DNA of 64,000 bases from Leptodactylus fallax (taxonomy: Eukaryota; Chordata; Amphibia; Anura; Leptodactylidae), in contig CAMRHE010000206.1 in the NCBI GenBank assembly GCA_947044405.1, forward strand, positions 1 to 64,000. Direction: 5' to 3'. Below the pieces are notes generated by a model that ran no database searches, was not told the origin of the DNA, and saw nothing but the letters and a program-made list of their open reading frames with translations. The translations under genes and the position numbers were made by a program. Of the stretch, positions 1 to 11,560 are shown piece after piece (position 1 is the stretch's first letter; the number at the start of each line of letters is the position of its first letter).

Positions 1-1727
1 TTCAGGTTCCATTATACACACAGGTCAGCGCCAGAGTCTGTTGCGGGAGGGATAATACTCCTACCCCCCCCCAAATAGGGCTACACACTCCTTCCTAAAA
101 CTCTCACAGGGAGGTTCCCAAATCAAGGGTTGTACCATCAACTCAACTCTCAGCTCAGTGGTTTGCTCCATCAAAAGGCACATTGTATATAAGGTTACAA
201 TGACAGCATAAATATGACAGTAATCGCCCAATCCCCAAGCAGCATTGATCCACTACCTACCATACTTCATCCTGTGAGCCAATTACAGAAGAAGTCTCCC
301 AGTTCCTTTCTTCTTGCCCTATTACCTGCATTACTTACCTTATCCCCCTCACACCTTGTTCAGTCTCTGTCCCTGTCTGTAATGAAAGACCCTATCAGTA
401 TATACTTCTCAGTGGAATTGTATTGTGTGTATATGTGATGATTATAACATATCCAAGAGGAATACATTAATATTAGTCAATTGTGGTCACTTCGGAGGAT
501 CCCTGTGGTTTTGTCACTTATTGCCTGTGAATGACATCCCTTTGAAACATCAGCACAACACAGATAAGGAGGCTATAAAATGCAGAAGAAGAAAACAGAG
601 ATCTCTTCTGAACATCAGAGAAGGGGTCATAAAAGTGTGATCTTGTCACTGGGATCTGGCTCACATACCTTTGCCAGGTTGACTAAATGACAAGTTTATC
701 TGTCCAAACCCCACCCATACAGGGGGTGAATTAAACAGGAATAATATTCATGGTACTCACCTGCTTATTAATCCACTGTCCAGTGACTGACAGAGGATTA
801 GAAACAGTGAACATTATAAACACTGAACGAGAACCACAAACCTTGTTACACCTGTGGAGCCACCCGATATGGGTAGGGGACATCATATATTCCCCAAGCT
901 TCCTGGGATCATAAAAACTGTAACTTGTAAGGGTTATTCTGGTTTTCCTCCCTGTTTATTTTATAACTGTTTGATCGTTTATGTCAGTTTTTGTTTTGTC
1001 TCTTTTTGTATTAAAGTATTCACTTTAATGTTAGTCCCTGTATACTCTATAGATCAATTGCCTTTTAAATAGTTTTTTGCTGTCTGATTGTTAGAGAGAC
1101 ATATGCATGTGTGGGTTGGGTTCTTAATAGCCCAAATTAGAGTCAGGAGCTCCTAGCACCAGCCTATGTCCCTGCTTCGGCCTGGGATATATGGCCAACA
1201 TATGGTCCAGAATATATTCATGTGTTTCACAGAGCATTTTTTGAATAAAAGTTACAATTTTTGTGGCAGGTTTTAATGGAATATTTTGAGCTAAAGTTAA
1301 AGCGGATTCAAAGTGTAGTAGTCTCAGTAAGAGACTATTAAAGGGTTAATTAATGGTTAACAGTGAAATTTGCACTTGACATGTCGCTGACTTGTTTTTG
1401 TGATTAATAGTTGTGTAATTCTGGAAAAAGCAGATCGGATATCCTTCAACTGTAGTACATTTCATGTGGGTGAGGAATGAGTCTAGTGAGACCTCCCTCA
1501 CTCCTGGTTCAGGAAGGTTGCAATTTAGACAGACACCTACAACACGGCAGCTACAAGTTAGTAACTTTAGTCTATGAAGGTCTGCTCATATTTTTGGATA
1601 TGCGACTGACAACACTTTGAGGAAAATTTTAACTGTGCCTCATAGGTCAACTATTTAGCTTTGGGCCTAGAATCCTTATGAGACCTAAACCCTACAGCCT
1701 CGGCATTGTAGGTAATTTGTGGAACTG
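1..1727. other. No recognised gene; unassigned sequence
   Basis: I see no exon, RNA gene or clear repeat boundary here. Open frames are short and show no recognisable protein motif. Confidence 0.5.
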
Positions 1728-2055
1728 TAAGGCTGTGTTCACACAGTTTTTTTGCCAACCGATTGAGGCGGAATCCGTCTCAAAATCCGCCTGAAAAAAC
1801 ACCTCCCATTCATTTCAATGGGAGTCAGTAGCGTTTTTTTTTCCCTCTAGTGTTTTTTTTTCCGCTAGCGGAAAAAAAAGCGACATGACCTATCTTCAGG
1901 TGGATTCTGCCCGCGGTGTCCGTGGCTCGAGACTCCCTCCTGATTAGGCCCATTCATCCGAGCCTAATCAGGAGCGGGATGCCGCGACGGAATGCTGATG
2001 TACTGCATCGGCATCCCATCATGGCAGACCGTGGCAAAAATTCCACACCCTAAAA
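1728..2055. mobile_element. MITE family C, left part
   Basis: It begins with TAAGGCTGTGTTCACACAG, the same kind of terminus as the complete copy at 52306-52680. The inner part shares the stretch around CATTTCAATGGGAGTCAGTA with the copy at 12437. It also holds an internal hairpin near 1941-1980 (CTCCTGATTAGGC paired with GCCTAATCAGGAG). No right terminus is visible, so the copy is partial or rearranged. Confidence 0.6.
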
Positions 2056-2202
2056 AGACAGCACACTTTGAGAAGTAAAAGAGAGAGACTCACAGTCTAA
2101 AGGCTGTATTAGACAGCCAGATCTCCTGAGGACAAGTGCCGATCAATGAGGAACATGTTGTTTGGAACTCATTTGCATCAGCCTTATTATCCACATGTTA
2201 TG

Positions 2203-2521
2203 TTAAGGCTAAGGCCCCATGTAGTGAAGTGCAGCAAAAAAAAAACGCTGCGGAAAGACACAGCAGAAATGCAGCATTTTTCATTGTGATTTTGCAGAGT
2301 TTTCCTCTGCAGACTTTCTGCCCCTATTATACCTATACGGAAAATACCTGCGTTTACGTAGGCATAATTGACATGCTGCGATTTTCAAAAACGCAAGTAT
2401 TTTTGAAAAAGCAGCGTTTTGGCTGCGGATTAGCCAGAATCACATTGACTTTGCAGGTACTGTAAAACGCAGCATTTTTTGCCATGCCGTTTCTGAGGCC
2501 AATGTGGGGATCTGGCCTTAA
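2203..2521. mobile_element. MITE family D, complete copy
   Basis: Terminal inverted repeats are TAAGGCTAAGGCCCCATGT on the left and a degenerate complement ending GGCCTTAA on the right. The inner sequence (CTCTGCAGACTTTCTGCCCC, then a TATACCTATACGG-type stretch) recurs at 10987, 12630, 31540 and 59190. Non-coding, about 320 bp, and largely self-complementary. Confidence 0.75.
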
Positions 2522-2558
2522 TCTGTTTTTAAGGAAAGTTGAATACTTTAGTAAGGTG

Positions 2559-2559
<1 letters not shown>

Positions 2560-2606
<47 letters not shown>
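2560..2606. repeat. (AT)n microsatellite
   Basis: About 23 uninterrupted AT dinucleotides. Reading frames across it give only isoleucine-tyrosine repeats and are not genes. Confidence 0.95.
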
Positions 2607-2612
<6 letters not shown>

Positions 2613-2654
2613 TATACACACATACACTTTCATTGATGGATTGGCACTATGCCA

Positions 2655-2824
2655 CCTGCAAGCAGGACTTTTCTCTCCGCATTTTTCAGGCAGAAACTGG
2701 GTGGAAACCCAGCAGACCCCATTATAGTCTATTATAGGTTTCCGCAGGTAACCGCTTTGTAAGCAGATTGGGTTTCCAAGCGGACCGAAGAATGGAAAAC
2801 CTGAGTGCAAGTGTGAACCTAGAG
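2655..2824. mobile_element. MITE family A, partial copy
   Basis: Shares the core GCAGGACTTTTCTCTCCGCA, GACCCCATTATAGTCTAT and AAGCGGAC blocks with the family A copies at 4231, 16988 and 41742. It ends in GTGTGAACCTAG. The left terminus is not recognisable. Confidence 0.65.
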
Positions 2825-2889
2825 TTAGTTGCATTTTTTTCTTCTTCGGTAGAGATGAAAAGTAATGCATTTAGTAAAAAGAACAAAGC

Positions 2890-2968
2890 AGTACAACCAT
2901 CACTGCGCATACTCCGGATATCCACAAGAATCACTTTCTTAATGATACACAAAATATACAAAAAAAAA
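2890..2968 (-). repeat. Dispersed repeat, copy 1
   Basis: Read on the minus strand, this segment resembles 5486-5575: GTGTATCATTAA, then a run ending GTGATTCT, then GGATAT and a TGCGCA-containing block. It is an unidentified interspersed repeat, possibly the 3' part of a retrotransposon. Confidence 0.45.
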
Positions 2969-3039
2969 AAATTGAGATTTTAAATAAAATACATGGTAAC
3001 CCTTCCCCTGTAACCAGACAGAAAATATCCCTGCTGTGA

Positions 3040-3177
3040 CTACAAAAGGAATGGGAAATATATAGGAAGTTCTTATTTCTTCTGCTCAACCCACTCCTGG
3101 CTTTGTCAAAAAATGCAGCAAAATCTGCAACAACAAAAAAAAGCACAGTTTCTGCAATGTGGAGCCTGAGCCTTAAA
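3040..3177. mobile_element. MITE family J, right part
   Basis: Matches the right two thirds of the complete copy at 12920-13127: CTACAAAAGGAATGG, ATATATAGGAAG, CTGCTCAACCCACTCCTG and the terminus TGTGGAGCCTGAGCCTTA. Confidence 0.65.
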
Positions 3178-3344
3178 AAGCAATTTGAAGTTCTGGCACT
3201 GTCAGTTCAATTTACAGAAAAGTATTTCCCAATTAGGAGGTACCCAAGTGGTTGGACGTCACTTTGTAAATTGCAAATCGTTTCGTGATTTATGCTATAA
3301 TTTGTCCTTTTGGATACTTTTACATTGGGAAGACGATACAAAAT

Positions 3345-3530
3345 TTATATGTAACCCCTGCTGCCTCTTGTGTCATCCCCTCCACCTCATAGATTGTAAA
3401 CTCTTGCGAGTAGGCCTTCAGTCCCATTGTGTGAATTGACTGTTTCTATGTAATGTCTCTTTTGTCTGTACTTGAATCCTACAAATTGTACAGTGCTGCG
3501 GAATATGTTGGCACTATATAAATAATATGT
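3345..3530 (+). repeat. L2/CR1-type LINE or SINE 3' tail
   Basis: Contains ATAGATTGTAAACTCTTGCG, CCCATTGTGTGAATTGACTG and GTGCTGCGGAATATGTTGGC, and ends CTATATAAATAA. This is the conserved 3' tail of L2/CR1-like LINEs and their SINEs in vertebrates. No coding part is kept. Confidence 0.7.
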
Positions 3531-3534
3531 ATCG

Positions 3535-4070
3535 TCAATGCGGGACCTTCCAGGGGCTGGTTACCAGGCAAGTAACACACGTGGAGGAGCATGTGCAAGT
3601 TCACACTAGTGCTTTATTAGGAGGTGTTCACAGAGTCCATAACATAAATGGCTTTCAGCAGCATAAGGCAGCACAAAACAGAATGGCTTGTTTCAGCCCA
3701 GTGGCAGAAAGTCCAGCAACACAAAATACTCTTTAAGACAGAAACAGTCCAGCAGGCTCACCAAGTTAGCAGTTTTGTCTCTACTATCTGTCCTCCACAC
3801 AGGCAGTGTGTTTGTGGCTCAGAGCCACCATCAGAAGAGCCACATCCTCCTACCTGGTCAGCATTAAGGCTTCAACTTGGCTCTAACAAAACCCAGGACT
3901 AGAGCCTTGAGCCCGGGTCTGTAATCACACCCAAACTCCGGACATAGATTCCAGTCCATTACCTAGTGGAGAGGAGCCACCTTAGTGGGAGGTATCTTCC
4001 CTCCATAGTCTTTCCCTCTGCCTACCTACAGTATCATATATTATTAAGGGAGCATTGCAGGTCACTTGTG
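3535..4070 (-). other. Unassigned; possibly a minus-strand LTR piece
   Basis: On the minus strand there is an AATAAAGCAC polyadenylation-like signal near 3610, followed by a segment ending near 3540. This resembles the R/U5 part of an LTR. Terminal repeats and target duplications were not found, so the call is weak. Confidence 0.25.
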
Positions 4071-4230
4071 ATGGGAATAGGAAGCCCAAGATATCTAGAA
4101 CATGTATGAGATAAACAGAAGAGAGATTGTAGTAGTAATAGTAAAATATTAAATCCACTCATCAATGGAGGACATTGTCATAGAGAGTTATTAAGAAGAG
4201 AAGACAAATGGATCCTTGAGACAAAAGCTT

Positions 4231-4482
4231 GACGCTAGGTTCACACTAGTGTTCGGGTTTCCGTTCTTCGGATCCACTTGGGGACCCGAAGAACAGAAAC
4301 CCAATCCGCTTAAAAAGCGGTTACCCACGGAAACATAGACTATAATGGGGTCCACCAGGCTTCTGCCCAAAAAATGCGGAAAAAAGACCTGCTTGCAGGA
4401 ATTTTCTCTACGCATTTTTCAAGCAGAATGGTGGATGGAATCACCGAACGGAAACAGAACGCTGGTGCGAACCCAGCCTTAG
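4231..4482. mobile_element. MITE family A, complete copy
   Basis: Left end CTAGGTTCACACTAGTGTTC pairs with right end GAACGCTGGTGCGAACCCAG in inverted orientation. The interior is also roughly self-complementary (GGATCCACTTGGGGACC, AAGCGGTTACC). About 250 bp and non-coding. The most frequent family in this window. Confidence 0.75.
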
Positions 4483-4762
4483 TCAGTTTAACATTGAATG
4501 ATTGAAATAACTTTAGTATATTTTTCCAAATAGATTTTACTTTTATATTCAAACTACTTGTTTTAATGAGTGTTAATACTTTGTGTATTTGTAACCATGG
4601 CAACTAGTTATGGTGTGCTCCTTGGTCCCAGACGCAATGACGTTTCATGCATCTGGTATCTCGACGTGACGTGAGGTCATGTGATTGGGGAGGGAAGAAG
4701 CGAAATGCTGTGAAATCACCATCGCCCTTTCCACAGGCTGCATGTTTTACCTGCAAAGAAGT

Positions 4763-5095
4763 GTTCAATAAACCGGATGGGAATTCAACTAAGGCTGCGT
4801 TCACACCAGCGCTTCAACTCTGTTCGGGGATTCTGTTCCCCATTCCGCTTAAAAAATGCAGCTCTTTTCTCGACGCATTTTTCGCCCTTTTCAGGTGGAA
4901 ACCCGGCGGACCCCGGGCGGAAACCTGAATGCACATGTTCAATAAAGTGGATGGGATTTCAACTAAGGCTGGGTTCACACCAGCGCTTCAACTCTGTTCG
5001 GGGATTCTGTTCCCCATTCCGCTTAAAAAATGCAGCGCTTTTCTCGCCGCATTTTTCGCCCTTTTCAGGCGGAAACCCGGAACGCACATGTGAAC
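4763..5095. repeat. Tandem duplication of a family A MITE (174-bp unit)
   Basis: The segment starting GTTCAATAAA at 4763 recurs at 4937 with near identity, an offset of 174 bp. Both units contain GGCTGSGTTCACACCAGCGC and the CCGCTTAAAAAATGCAGC block. The second unit lacks the GCGGACCCCGGGC segment and ends in a TIR-like ACATGTGAACCTAGC. The duplicated unit covers flank plus element, which points to unequal exchange or replication slippage. Confidence 0.8.
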
Positions 5096-5296
5096 CTAGC
5101 ATAACAGTGAGTGCCGCCTCTTGGGACTTTTACTTTGCTATTGAATAGAAATCTGTCAAGGCAGAGCACAACGGTATATGGAGGTAAAGAGTGGTTACAC
5201 ACCAAATATTATTGTGTTTCTGGAGGGAAGTGGGTAGTGTTGACTTATCTTTTATTCTATTTTGTTTCATGAATGCTTTTGTGTTTATTGCATGGA

Positions 5297-5341
5297 TAAT
5301 AATAATAATAATAATAATAATAATTATTATTATTATTATTA
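5297..5341. repeat. (AAT)n/(ATT)n microsatellite
   Basis: A run of AAT triplets switches to ATT triplets, giving a perfect simple palindrome. Confidence 0.95.
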
Positions 5342-5485
5342 AATATGATTATTATTAATTTGCATTATAAGCTTGTTGATGTATTGTTTGATTCTAAATG
5401 AATTTAGTAATTTATTCATAAATCCAGGCATACGTGTTGTTTGGCTACTGAGCTTCAGAATTATAGTGTTTATAATTGTTTTTAG

Positions 5486-5575
5486 GTATCCATTTTTGTA
5501 TATTATGTGTATCATTAATAAAGTGATTCTTTTGGATATTTGGGGTGTGCGCAATGTTGGTTGGGCTCCTTTGTT
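5486..5575 (+). repeat. Dispersed repeat, copy 2
   Basis: Plus-strand counterpart of 2890-2968; see that entry. Unidentified family. Confidence 0.45.
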
Positions 5576-7289
5576 ATTTTTTTTTCTAGATTTGGATATA
5601 AGGCATCATTTGCAGAACCTCCTTTTTTCATCCTGTTTTCTTTGTTGGGCTTAGGGTGCATTCACACATTTTGGTCAAATTACAGTTTTTATGGAAATTT
5701 TCACAAAAGAAATCCATCCATCTGTAGAAATTCTAGAACAGATTTCGCTAGGAGCTGTTGCTTTGTAGGGAATATTCTTGGAGTAGTAAGAAAGTTTTCT
5801 GGAGGGTAAGAGGAGAATTCTATCTTGTAACCATCTCATATGATGACCAGGACCCCGCAGGCATAACCAAATCTTAACCACTGATGAAAAAAAAGGTGAC
5901 AAATGTCAATCTTCCTCCTAGAGACAAGCTTCTGGCATCAGAGCTCCAATTTTCTAGTGGCAGCTGCAGTACTCTTGTCCATGAATGTGGAAGACTGTTC
6001 CCTCCTTTTTTGTCTATTATAGTGAAAGAAGCCATGAAAATATTAGAAAATATATATATATTTTATATCTTAGAAAATCATCTCGATGGACACCATTATC
6101 TACATTCTCTATGTCCTCCTCCACCTGTAGGAGCCAAGGCCACAGGTTCTTTGCTATAGTAGATGAATGTTTTTCCAATGACTTTTCATTCATTTTTGTT
6201 GTCTTTTGTGATAAGATATCACACTACAGCAGTTTAACCAATTGCAGAATTTTGGGTTAACTCTGTTACATCTGTATGATCTTTGAAGTGTGTTGTCAAT
6301 TCTACGATCCATAGGATCTTGAACATTAGAAACATCCTCATTAGAAATGATAGCAGATTTATGTAGTTTGGCAACTTTGGTATCGGCTTTGGGTGGTTCT
6401 CGCTAAATTTTGTCTTGTTAGGACAAACATTAGTCCTAAGTCTTTTGATAACAATAGGCCCTTTGTCAGGATTTTTGCACGTATTCTACATCAGCTCATC
6501 CAGACATACCATGGTCTCCTAACCCTTAACCTTGAACTCATTCATCTGAATGAATTACTTTAAAAAGCAGAGACATATTCTCAAGAGGAAAAAGGTTACT
6601 CTCGGTATCATTGGCACGTTCAGGATCTGAGATACTCATGTGGCCAATTACTGTAAACTCCTCCTCCTTATCCAATTCTCTAGTAAGAGATATAGAATCC
6701 AAAGTTTATCTAAATATTATGAGCTGAGACTAAGATGAAACATCTGTATTCTGGGAAAGTCCTGCAGAAACTCCTACATCCATTTCAGCATTTCTTTCCT
6801 AGACATAGGGTGATCCTAAACAAGAAATTCCTTTATGCTACACTCTGAGCAGATTAAATCTTGTTCCCAACTGAATATTACATGCTCTATATGGAATGTG
6901 TTTTCTTCCCAGAAGTTCTATCCCCAGAGGCTTGTGTAGATATCTGTGAATAGAGATAACATTAAGAGTGGATAGAAGAGAGAAATATATATACATTATA
7001 CATATATAATGAAACACGTACCAAAGTACTCCTGTAGGCAGTCCATCTGCAGTGAGCTTAGCGGTGGAGATCCCAACCATTCCGACTGCCCCCCACAGAA
7101 TATAGGACCACTGAAGAGTTAGGAAGCTTCTTCTACAACTGCACCCAAGTGCACAAAAAGGCCAACTTTCGTACCAATTGATTTTAAGTCAACTTTTCCC
7201 ACAATAGTGGTTCTTCCCAAGCCACAATGAAGGTATGTGCATACCTCCCATGGCAACTGTGTTTTCCATAATAGTATAAACCTGATATC
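5576..7289. other. No recognised gene
   Basis: A TTCACACATTTTGG segment near 5660 resembles a family C terminus. Otherwise I recognise nothing. Confidence 0.4.
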
Positions 7290-7455
7290 TTAAAAGGGGT
7301 TGTCTGGGATAAAATGATCTTTCTAATCTAAGCGCATGCTTGGATTCTGACTCTGTTTAGCAGGCATGGGCAGCTGGTAGAAGTCAAGAAGAGGAGATGC
7401 CGGCCACCCAGAACAAGTGAAGTCCTGTGCCGAGAAGATCCTGCTCGGAAGACAG
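7290..7455 (+). mobile_element. TTAA-flanked MITE family E, left part
   Basis: Starts TTAAAAGGGGTTGTCTGGGA and shares GGCATGGGCAGC, AGTCAAGAAGAGGAG and AACAAGTGAAGTCC with the copy at 24565 and, more distantly, 8876. The right half is missing. Confidence 0.65.
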
Positions 7456-7464
7456 CTAATTCGG

Positions 7465-7520
7465 ATTTTTTTCTGCAATGTGAGGATGGGATTAGCCAGA
7501 ATAGTGGCATTGATTTTTTT
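7465..7520. mobile_element. MITE family D, internal fragment
   Basis: TTTTCTGCAATG, then GGATGGGATTAGCCAGAAT, matches the inner part of the D copy at 31540-31803. Confidence 0.5.
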
Positions 7521-8275
7521 AATGGAGCATGATTGTATCAACTCGGCCAATCACCTCTGTTAATGAAAGACTTAGTTACTTCCAATTGGAAGCAACATGG
7601 ATCAGTCAATATGGACTCGTTTAAGTGCCCTTGGGGTTCGGATAGCAATGGGAGTCTGAAAGTCAATGTCAACCATGACCAGGTCATGATCAGAACAGGC
7701 ACCTGGTACATGGCAAACATAAATGGGGTTAGGGAGCAGTGAAGTAGATAAAAGGATCCTATCAATCCTGGTGTAATGATGGTGAGCTGGAGAAAAATAG
7801 ATATAACCCCCACCTATTCCTATTGAAGTCACGCCAATCATTAAGTGACTGGAGAGCAGTACGGATCTCACCCTTGGCCTTAGAGGAGAGTCTATCAGCC
7901 AAAGGGGAGGAGAGGTCCAGGGTCGCATTAAAAGTCGTGAACTGGGGACTCAGTTGGGGAATAGAAATTGACTAGGCATTGTTGTTGACCATAAAGGTGT
8001 CATTTAACAATAATATATCACCCTTGAGGATGAACCGTCATTGTATCAATTTGGAGAGGGACGGAATTCCTGACCAAGTGCGCTACTCCCCTATTCTTAT
8101 ATTGATTGGGTGCATGGCCAATAAGGGTGTAATGGGAGTGGAAAGATTTAGGGAATGAGGTGGGGGTGTAGCGAGATTTCTGAATGCAGAGAATATCAGG
8201 TTTCAGTCAGCTTCTCATATTAATTCCGAGGGGAATTAAATCCTCTTACGTTATGTGACAATCTTACACGTGGGG
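7521..8275 (-). pseudogene. Tx1/L1-clade LINE ORF2 relic: endonuclease joined to C-terminal tail
   Basis: Minus-strand translation resembles an L1-type apurinic/apyrimidinic endonuclease. NVRGFNSP lies near 8250, DILCIQ near 8190, RGV near 8070 and VNFYSP near 7960. A YTRIDRILLSTSLLP block followed by SDHDLV lies at about 7690-7770 and corresponds to the family's conserved C-terminal region ending in the SDH motif. These enzymes nick target DNA for target-primed reverse transcription. Several stops and frame changes are present. At 7521-7610 the sequence passes directly into VASNWK and VDTIMLH, which resemble the far C-terminal end of ORF2 and match 22405-22600. The whole reverse transcriptase is therefore missing. 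Known family features: endonuclease, RT, Cys-rich tail. Inference: an internally deleted, dead copy. Confidence 0.8.
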
Positions 8276-8875
8276 GGAATGTAAGGAAGTGTGAAAAATC
8301 TTGCAACTAAATGGGACTATACAGAACGAGTAGGCCTGGGTAGGGCGAGGCAGGGGACTAAGTTGACAGACGGCATAGAGTAACATTGGGGGAGCGCTGT
8401 GGAGGGAAAAGAACGTGAACAGAATTCAACAATGACAACAAACTCTGAACAAGGTTCACACACCGGGAGGGAATGGTGTGCAACAAACCCTATAACGCAC
8501 AAGGCGTGGGGGGTGGGGGGACTGCTGCCATGGTAAACCCCCAGTAAAGTGCTAGGGAAGATGCTAAGTACCATAGGCTACTAGAGGGTAAATCTAATAA
8601 ATCCAGGGACTTCCCCAGATAAGTAATACAAAAATAAGAACAATAGCACCTGCACAGTGACTATAGCAAAGATAAAGAAAGAACTAAGGCCATGAGAGGC
8701 ATTGAGGCAATATAATGAGGCCAAGGCCAAAAACCTGAGACTACAGAAACAACAGTATAAGCAATTAGCAATGTCTATACAAGGGGTGGACAAGCTCTTT
8801 TGTACGGCATGCCAATTTCAATTAAAAAGAAAAAAAAAAATCAAAGGACAAGGTAGCCGGTGTTCTGCACAATAA
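8276..8875. other. Unassigned; possibly more LINE sequence
   Basis: No clear motif on the minus strand upstream of the endonuclease. On the plus strand, 8699-8800 reads as a short charged, helix-like peptide (EALRQYNEAKAKNLRL and on) with a stop just before it. I cannot assign it. Confidence 0.3.
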
Positions 8876-9573
8876 TTAAAGGAGTTGCCCAGGATAAAAT
8901 AATATTTCTACTCTAAGTTGATCACTTTCCCCCACCTACCTTCTAACTTACTTAGTTTACAAAAAAGCTATATTTATCTAGATATCGATAGATATAGATA
9001 GATATTTACCTAGATAGCACATTTTCAGATTTTACGGTGACATTCGGTTTCCCCGTTTCCAGAAACGGAACATCACCTATACTGACCCCACCCCATCATA
9101 CTTACCTGTCTTCCTGTCCGGATCTTCTGGGCACGGGGCATCACTTACTTCTGGCATTCCCCCTTTATTGTGCAGGCAGACATCAAGAAGAGGAAGAGCC
9201 GGCCTCCAGAAGGAAGTGGTGTCCCGTGCCCAGAAGACAGGTAAGAATGATGGGGTGGGTGGGCTGAGTTAGTTAGTTGGGAAGTGCTAGTAGTGGGCGG
9301 GCTAGCTAGGGAAACAGGGAGGGGGTGTGAGGGAGTGAGAGAGGGAGGATTTGTGAGTCAGCTCTGAGTGAAGCGCAATGCATCATGGTAGTTGTAGGAA
9401 AACAGAATAGGAAGTACCTGTGTAAACAAATGCAGAAGATGCCTGGAACTCCCAGGGAAACCCAGAAATCACTCAAAACACTGCTAAAGGTATTTGGTTG
9501 CGCTTATTTACATATTAATAGCACTAACAGACCTTTTTTGAAAAATTATTGTTTGCCCAGAAATCCCCTTTAA
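8876..9573 (+). mobile_element. TTAA-flanked MITE family E, complete copy (698 bp)
   Basis: Left end TTAAAGGAGTTGCCCAGGAT, right end TTGCCCAGAAATCCCCTTTAA: imperfect terminal inverted repeats starting at TTAA. Internal blocks (AGTCAGCTCTGAGTGAAG, ATGCATCATGGTAGTTGTAG, CTGCTAAAGGTATTTGG) recur at 21470-22018 and 24565-25023. Flanking TTAA is typical of piggyBac or Kolobok superfamilies. No transposase is encoded. Confidence 0.75.
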
Positions 9574-9631
9574 TGTCATCAACCTCTACATAAAATTTAT
9601 TATAATGGGAGTTGCAGCTGTAATACAAACC

Positions 9632-9752
9632 AAAGACATACTAATAGGGAATTTACATTGAGCCCTATATGTGACAGTGTTGACAATATATGTAAAGCGC
9701 TACGGAATATGATGGCGCTATATAAGTAAGCACATTAAGTAAATAACATCAT
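9632..9752 (+). repeat. SINE/L2 3' tail fragment
   Basis: CAAAGACATACTAATAGGGA, TTGAGCCCTATATG, GTAAAGCGCTACGGAATATG and GGCGCTATATAAGTAA match the tail of the SINE at 52874-53100. The tRNA head is absent. Confidence 0.75.
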
Positions 9753-10304
9753 GTATGAACACTGTAGATCTGCTTCTGTATCAAAGGTAAGTGCTGTGTA
9801 AGAAAAGTTACCTACTAAAGCGTTAAACTAAATCTTACTTATTATATCTGCTGCTACAGGCAGGAAATAGACATCTCAAAGTAATTGTTACTGATGTATA
9901 TTGTGACTGACCTAGTTTCAGCAATACAAGCTTAGTATATGTGCACATCATGTATGAGACCTACACACCAAGTATGTCCATAGGACTCCATTTATCCAAG
10001 AGAGACCAAGAAGAGTGTGATTTTTGCCTCTGTTGGGCCCGTATATGTTGATTTACTTTTTCACTCTATACAAAAAGGCTTTTCTTTGTAAAGGAAAACT
10101 GCAAAAATATACCATGTGACATAGGTTTATTTTTTAGTAAGGGAGTCTATGGATAGTATATGCCCCTGTAAGACGAAACAATGGCATAATCTGGAGCTTT
10201 CCATCTTATGGGAGATGTGAACATGAGTTTTTTTTGGAAGTTATTTTGATCATTTTAGCAAATTTTACTATTGTAGTATTAAAGTCTACAAAGAAGTGTA
10301 CATG
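9753..10304. other. No recognised gene
   Basis: Nothing recognised beyond short AT-rich sequence. Confidence 0.4.
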
Positions 10305-10560
10305 GCTCATCGTCAGGATAGGTAAAAAATAAAAGATCTTTGGAGGTCCAACCACCGGGACCTCAGACCTTTCACCACCTCCAAAACCAAGATCTTCTCA
10401 TCCCTTAATAGGCTCCTCCCCACCGATTACAGGACAGTTGGAATTTTTCCTGTAGCCTCCACCGTTCCTCTAATTGACTCTCTAATGTCAAGTGGGTGGT
10501 GCCAGGCAGGATTAGGCAAGAGAGCATGATTCAGAGCTCATGGCGGTAAATTAACCTCTT
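10305..10560. mobile_element. Fragments of MITE families F and I
   Basis: 10305-10348 (CGTCAGGATAGGT, AAAGATCTTTGGAGGTCCAA) resembles family F at 23113. 10349-10560 (CTTTCACCACCTCC, ACAGTTGGAATTTTT, GGGTGGTGCCAGGCAGGA) resembles family I at 49436. Confidence 0.55.
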
Positions 10561-11560
10561 CCAGACTACCAGCATACTATTACGGCAGATGTCGGTTGTT
10601 TAAATATGGGGGAGCTGAGCAGCCACTATTTCCGCTGGGTCTCCGCTGTATTAAAGCCTCTGATGCCTTGTTCCAACCTGACCGAGGCACCATTTTCCCA
10701 TGCAGCCATCTTACTGGTGAGTAAGCAGTGCATTGTGTAAGTGATCAGACCCTCGGGGGGAAGGGGGGGTGTCTAAAAATAAGACAAAAAAAAAAGAAGA
10801 AAGAAAATATAAAAAGATTAAAAATATTAAAAGTTTAAATTACCCCTATAAATTACCGCCATAGCAGGGGCCTCAGCCTTTCGTCTTTCACAGTTTTGTT
10901 ACCCTTAAAAATTTTAATAAAAAGCACTCAAACATTCCCCAAAACGGTATCAATAAAATACATCTGTAACCTCAAAAATTGACGTCGAGGCTAAAGCCCC
11001 ATGTGGCGTAAATGCCGCGATTCGCCCCCAGCGGCGTTTTACAGTCAGAGCAAAGTGGATGGGATTCTAGTGAATTCCATGCCCACTTTGCAGAAAAACC
11101 GCACTGCGGCCACACGGCGACCAGCACGGTTTTGGAAATCGTAGCATGTCAATTATACCTATGGAAACGCCGGTGGTTTCCCCATAGGTATAATTGAAAC
11201 AGAAAGTCCGCAGAGGAAAACTCTGCAAACTTTCTGTCTAAAGCGCTGCGGGTAGAACCGTGATGCGATCCCGCCGCGGTTTCTCCCGCAGCGCTTTTTT
11301 TTGCTGCAGGACTCCATGTGGGGCCTTAGCCTTAGGCAGTCTTGTATACAGAAATACAAAAATTTATAGGTGTCAGAATATGGCAGTGTTTTGGATTCAT
11401 CTTAAGGTGATAAAACATAACTATATAAATTTGATATTGCCGTAATCCTGCTGACGCGCAGAATACAGTTGACAGGTCATTTTGGCTGCACAGTGAATGC
11501 TGTAAAAAAGATGCCCATAAGAAAGTTACGCAAACTCAGTTTTTCTCCAATTCCACCTCC
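10551..11560. repeat. Dispersed frog repeat family K, split by a family D insertion
   Basis: Blocks such as CAAACATTCCCCAAAACGGT, ATCAATAAAATACATC and, after the insertion, GATATTGCCGTAATCCTGCT and AAAAGATGCCCATAAGAAA are parts of a long non-coding repeat with relatives at 13455, 20885, 40318, 41935 and 56330. The D element at 10987-11335 interrupts it. Confidence 0.55.
10987..11335. mobile_element. MITE family D, complete copy
   Basis: Ends GAGGCTAAAGCCCCATGTGG and CCATGTGGGGCCTTAGCCTT are inverted repeats. The interior includes a strong local palindrome around CTATGGAAACGCCGGTGGTT and CCCCATAGG. Confidence 0.8.

Noticed and set aside
2354..2870. Frames with long Ile-Tyr repeats
   Set aside because: Translation of the (AT)n microsatellite.
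4647..5148. Frame with repeated LRSHQRFNSVRGFCSP-like peptide
   Set aside because: Arises from the tandem 174-bp MITE duplication.
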